From NCBI GenBank assembly GCA_947627245.1, contig CANQVH010000041.1, forward strand, positions 1 through 32,803: a stretch of DNA of 32,803 bases, given 5' to 3'. Source of the DNA: an uncultured Lachnospiraceae bacterium (GTDB lineage: Bacteria; Bacillota; Clostridia; Lachnospirales; Lachnospiraceae). Shown here in pieces: positions 32,675 to 32,803 of the stretch. A program made the translations under genes and the position numbers. Numbering within the stretch: the first letter of the stretch is position 1; each line of letters starts with the position of its first letter. The notes beneath the pieces were generated by a model. It made no database searches. It saw only the letters and a program-made list of their open reading frames with translations, and had not been told where the DNA came from.

Positions 32675-32703
32675 AATATATCATATACGTTCTTTCATGA
32701 CAA
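32675..32703 (-). promoter_or_regulatory. Sigma-A-type promoter upstream of the Rpn-like gene
   Basis: On the minus strand TTGTCA (32703-32698) and TATATT (32680-32675) are exactly 17 nt apart, each one base from consensus. Transcription would start near 32668, about 180 nt before the Rpn TTG start. I see nothing coding in 32704-32803. Confidence 0.65.
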
Positions 32704-32803
32704 GATTGCAAATATAAAATATATCTAAACTTCGAATGAAATTCTAAATTCCACATTCATGCTGAATTTAGTCTTACACTCCCTTCCCCATATCCTGTAT
32801 GAT

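Noticed and set aside
1..32803. CRISPR array, rRNA, tRNA, insertion sequence or phage genes
   Set aside because: No regularly spaced direct repeats, no recognisable tRNA or rRNA sequence, and no transposase with terminal inverted repeats were seen; the Rpn-like gene is not flanked by mobile-element ends.

Overview
The window looks like chromosome of a spore-forming anaerobe of the class Clostridia, most likely Lachnospiraceae. This is inferred from gene content and order (miaB-mutS-mutL-miaA, yqfC/yqfD-phoH-ybeY, a SpoVB-like flippase, NfnAB, an Rpn-type nuclease) and from Gram-positive ribosome binding sites and promoters. No rRNA, tRNA, CRISPR array or insertion sequence was recognised. Every gene I accept is on the minus strand, so transcription runs from high to low coordinates.

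Layout, high to low coordinates. 32.8-31.5 kb: an Rpn-like nuclease gene with its own promoter and a TTG start. 31.5-29.0 kb: nfnA-nfnB (ferredoxin:NADP+ transhydrogenase), with a clear promoter, a hairpin-rich leader and a strong terminator. 28.9-26.5 kb: an AT-richer section with two related, unrecognised secreted proteins interleaved with rlmH and the sporulation gene yqfC. 26.4-20.8 kb: yqfD, phoH, ybeY, a DUF3048 lipoprotein and a SpoVB/MurJ-type flippase, tightly spaced. 20.7-17.8 kb: proline synthesis, with proB, a DUF896 gene, and one gene encoding 5-formyltetrahydrofolate cyclo-ligase fused to ProA. 17.8-17.3 kb: an AT-rich RelE-like toxin-antitoxin pair. 17.3-7.2 kb: miaB, mutS, mutL, an MFS transporter, miaA and a methionine-gamma-lyase-like (YnbB) gene, covering tRNA modification and mismatch repair. 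7.05-4.9 kb: a MntA-HepT toxin-antitoxin pair and a BaiN/HI0933-like flavoprotein. 4.85-4.1 kb: two neighbouring gene remnants, a glyoxalase-fold gene with its middle deleted and a frameshifted DinB-family gene. 3.9-0.3 kb: a hybrid sensor kinase followed directly by a solute-binding lipoprotein with no permease nearby. 0.3-0 kb: a short DinD-like remnant and hairpins.

Most of this is core genome. The least ordinary points are: (1) the MTHFS-ProA fusion; (2) the splitting of yqfC from yqfD by a secreted-protein gene, with a near-identical sigma-E-type promoter plus hairpin cassette in front of each half; (3) the pair of secreted paralogues around it; (4) a 42-bp minisatellite inside mutL; (5) a threefold repeat inserted in the BaiN-like protein; (6) two toxin-antitoxin modules inside housekeeping operons; and (7) the kinase/solute-binding-protein pair. 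I found no convincing evidence of a wholly new multigene system. Calls rest on motifs, gene order and remembered family features, without database searches.
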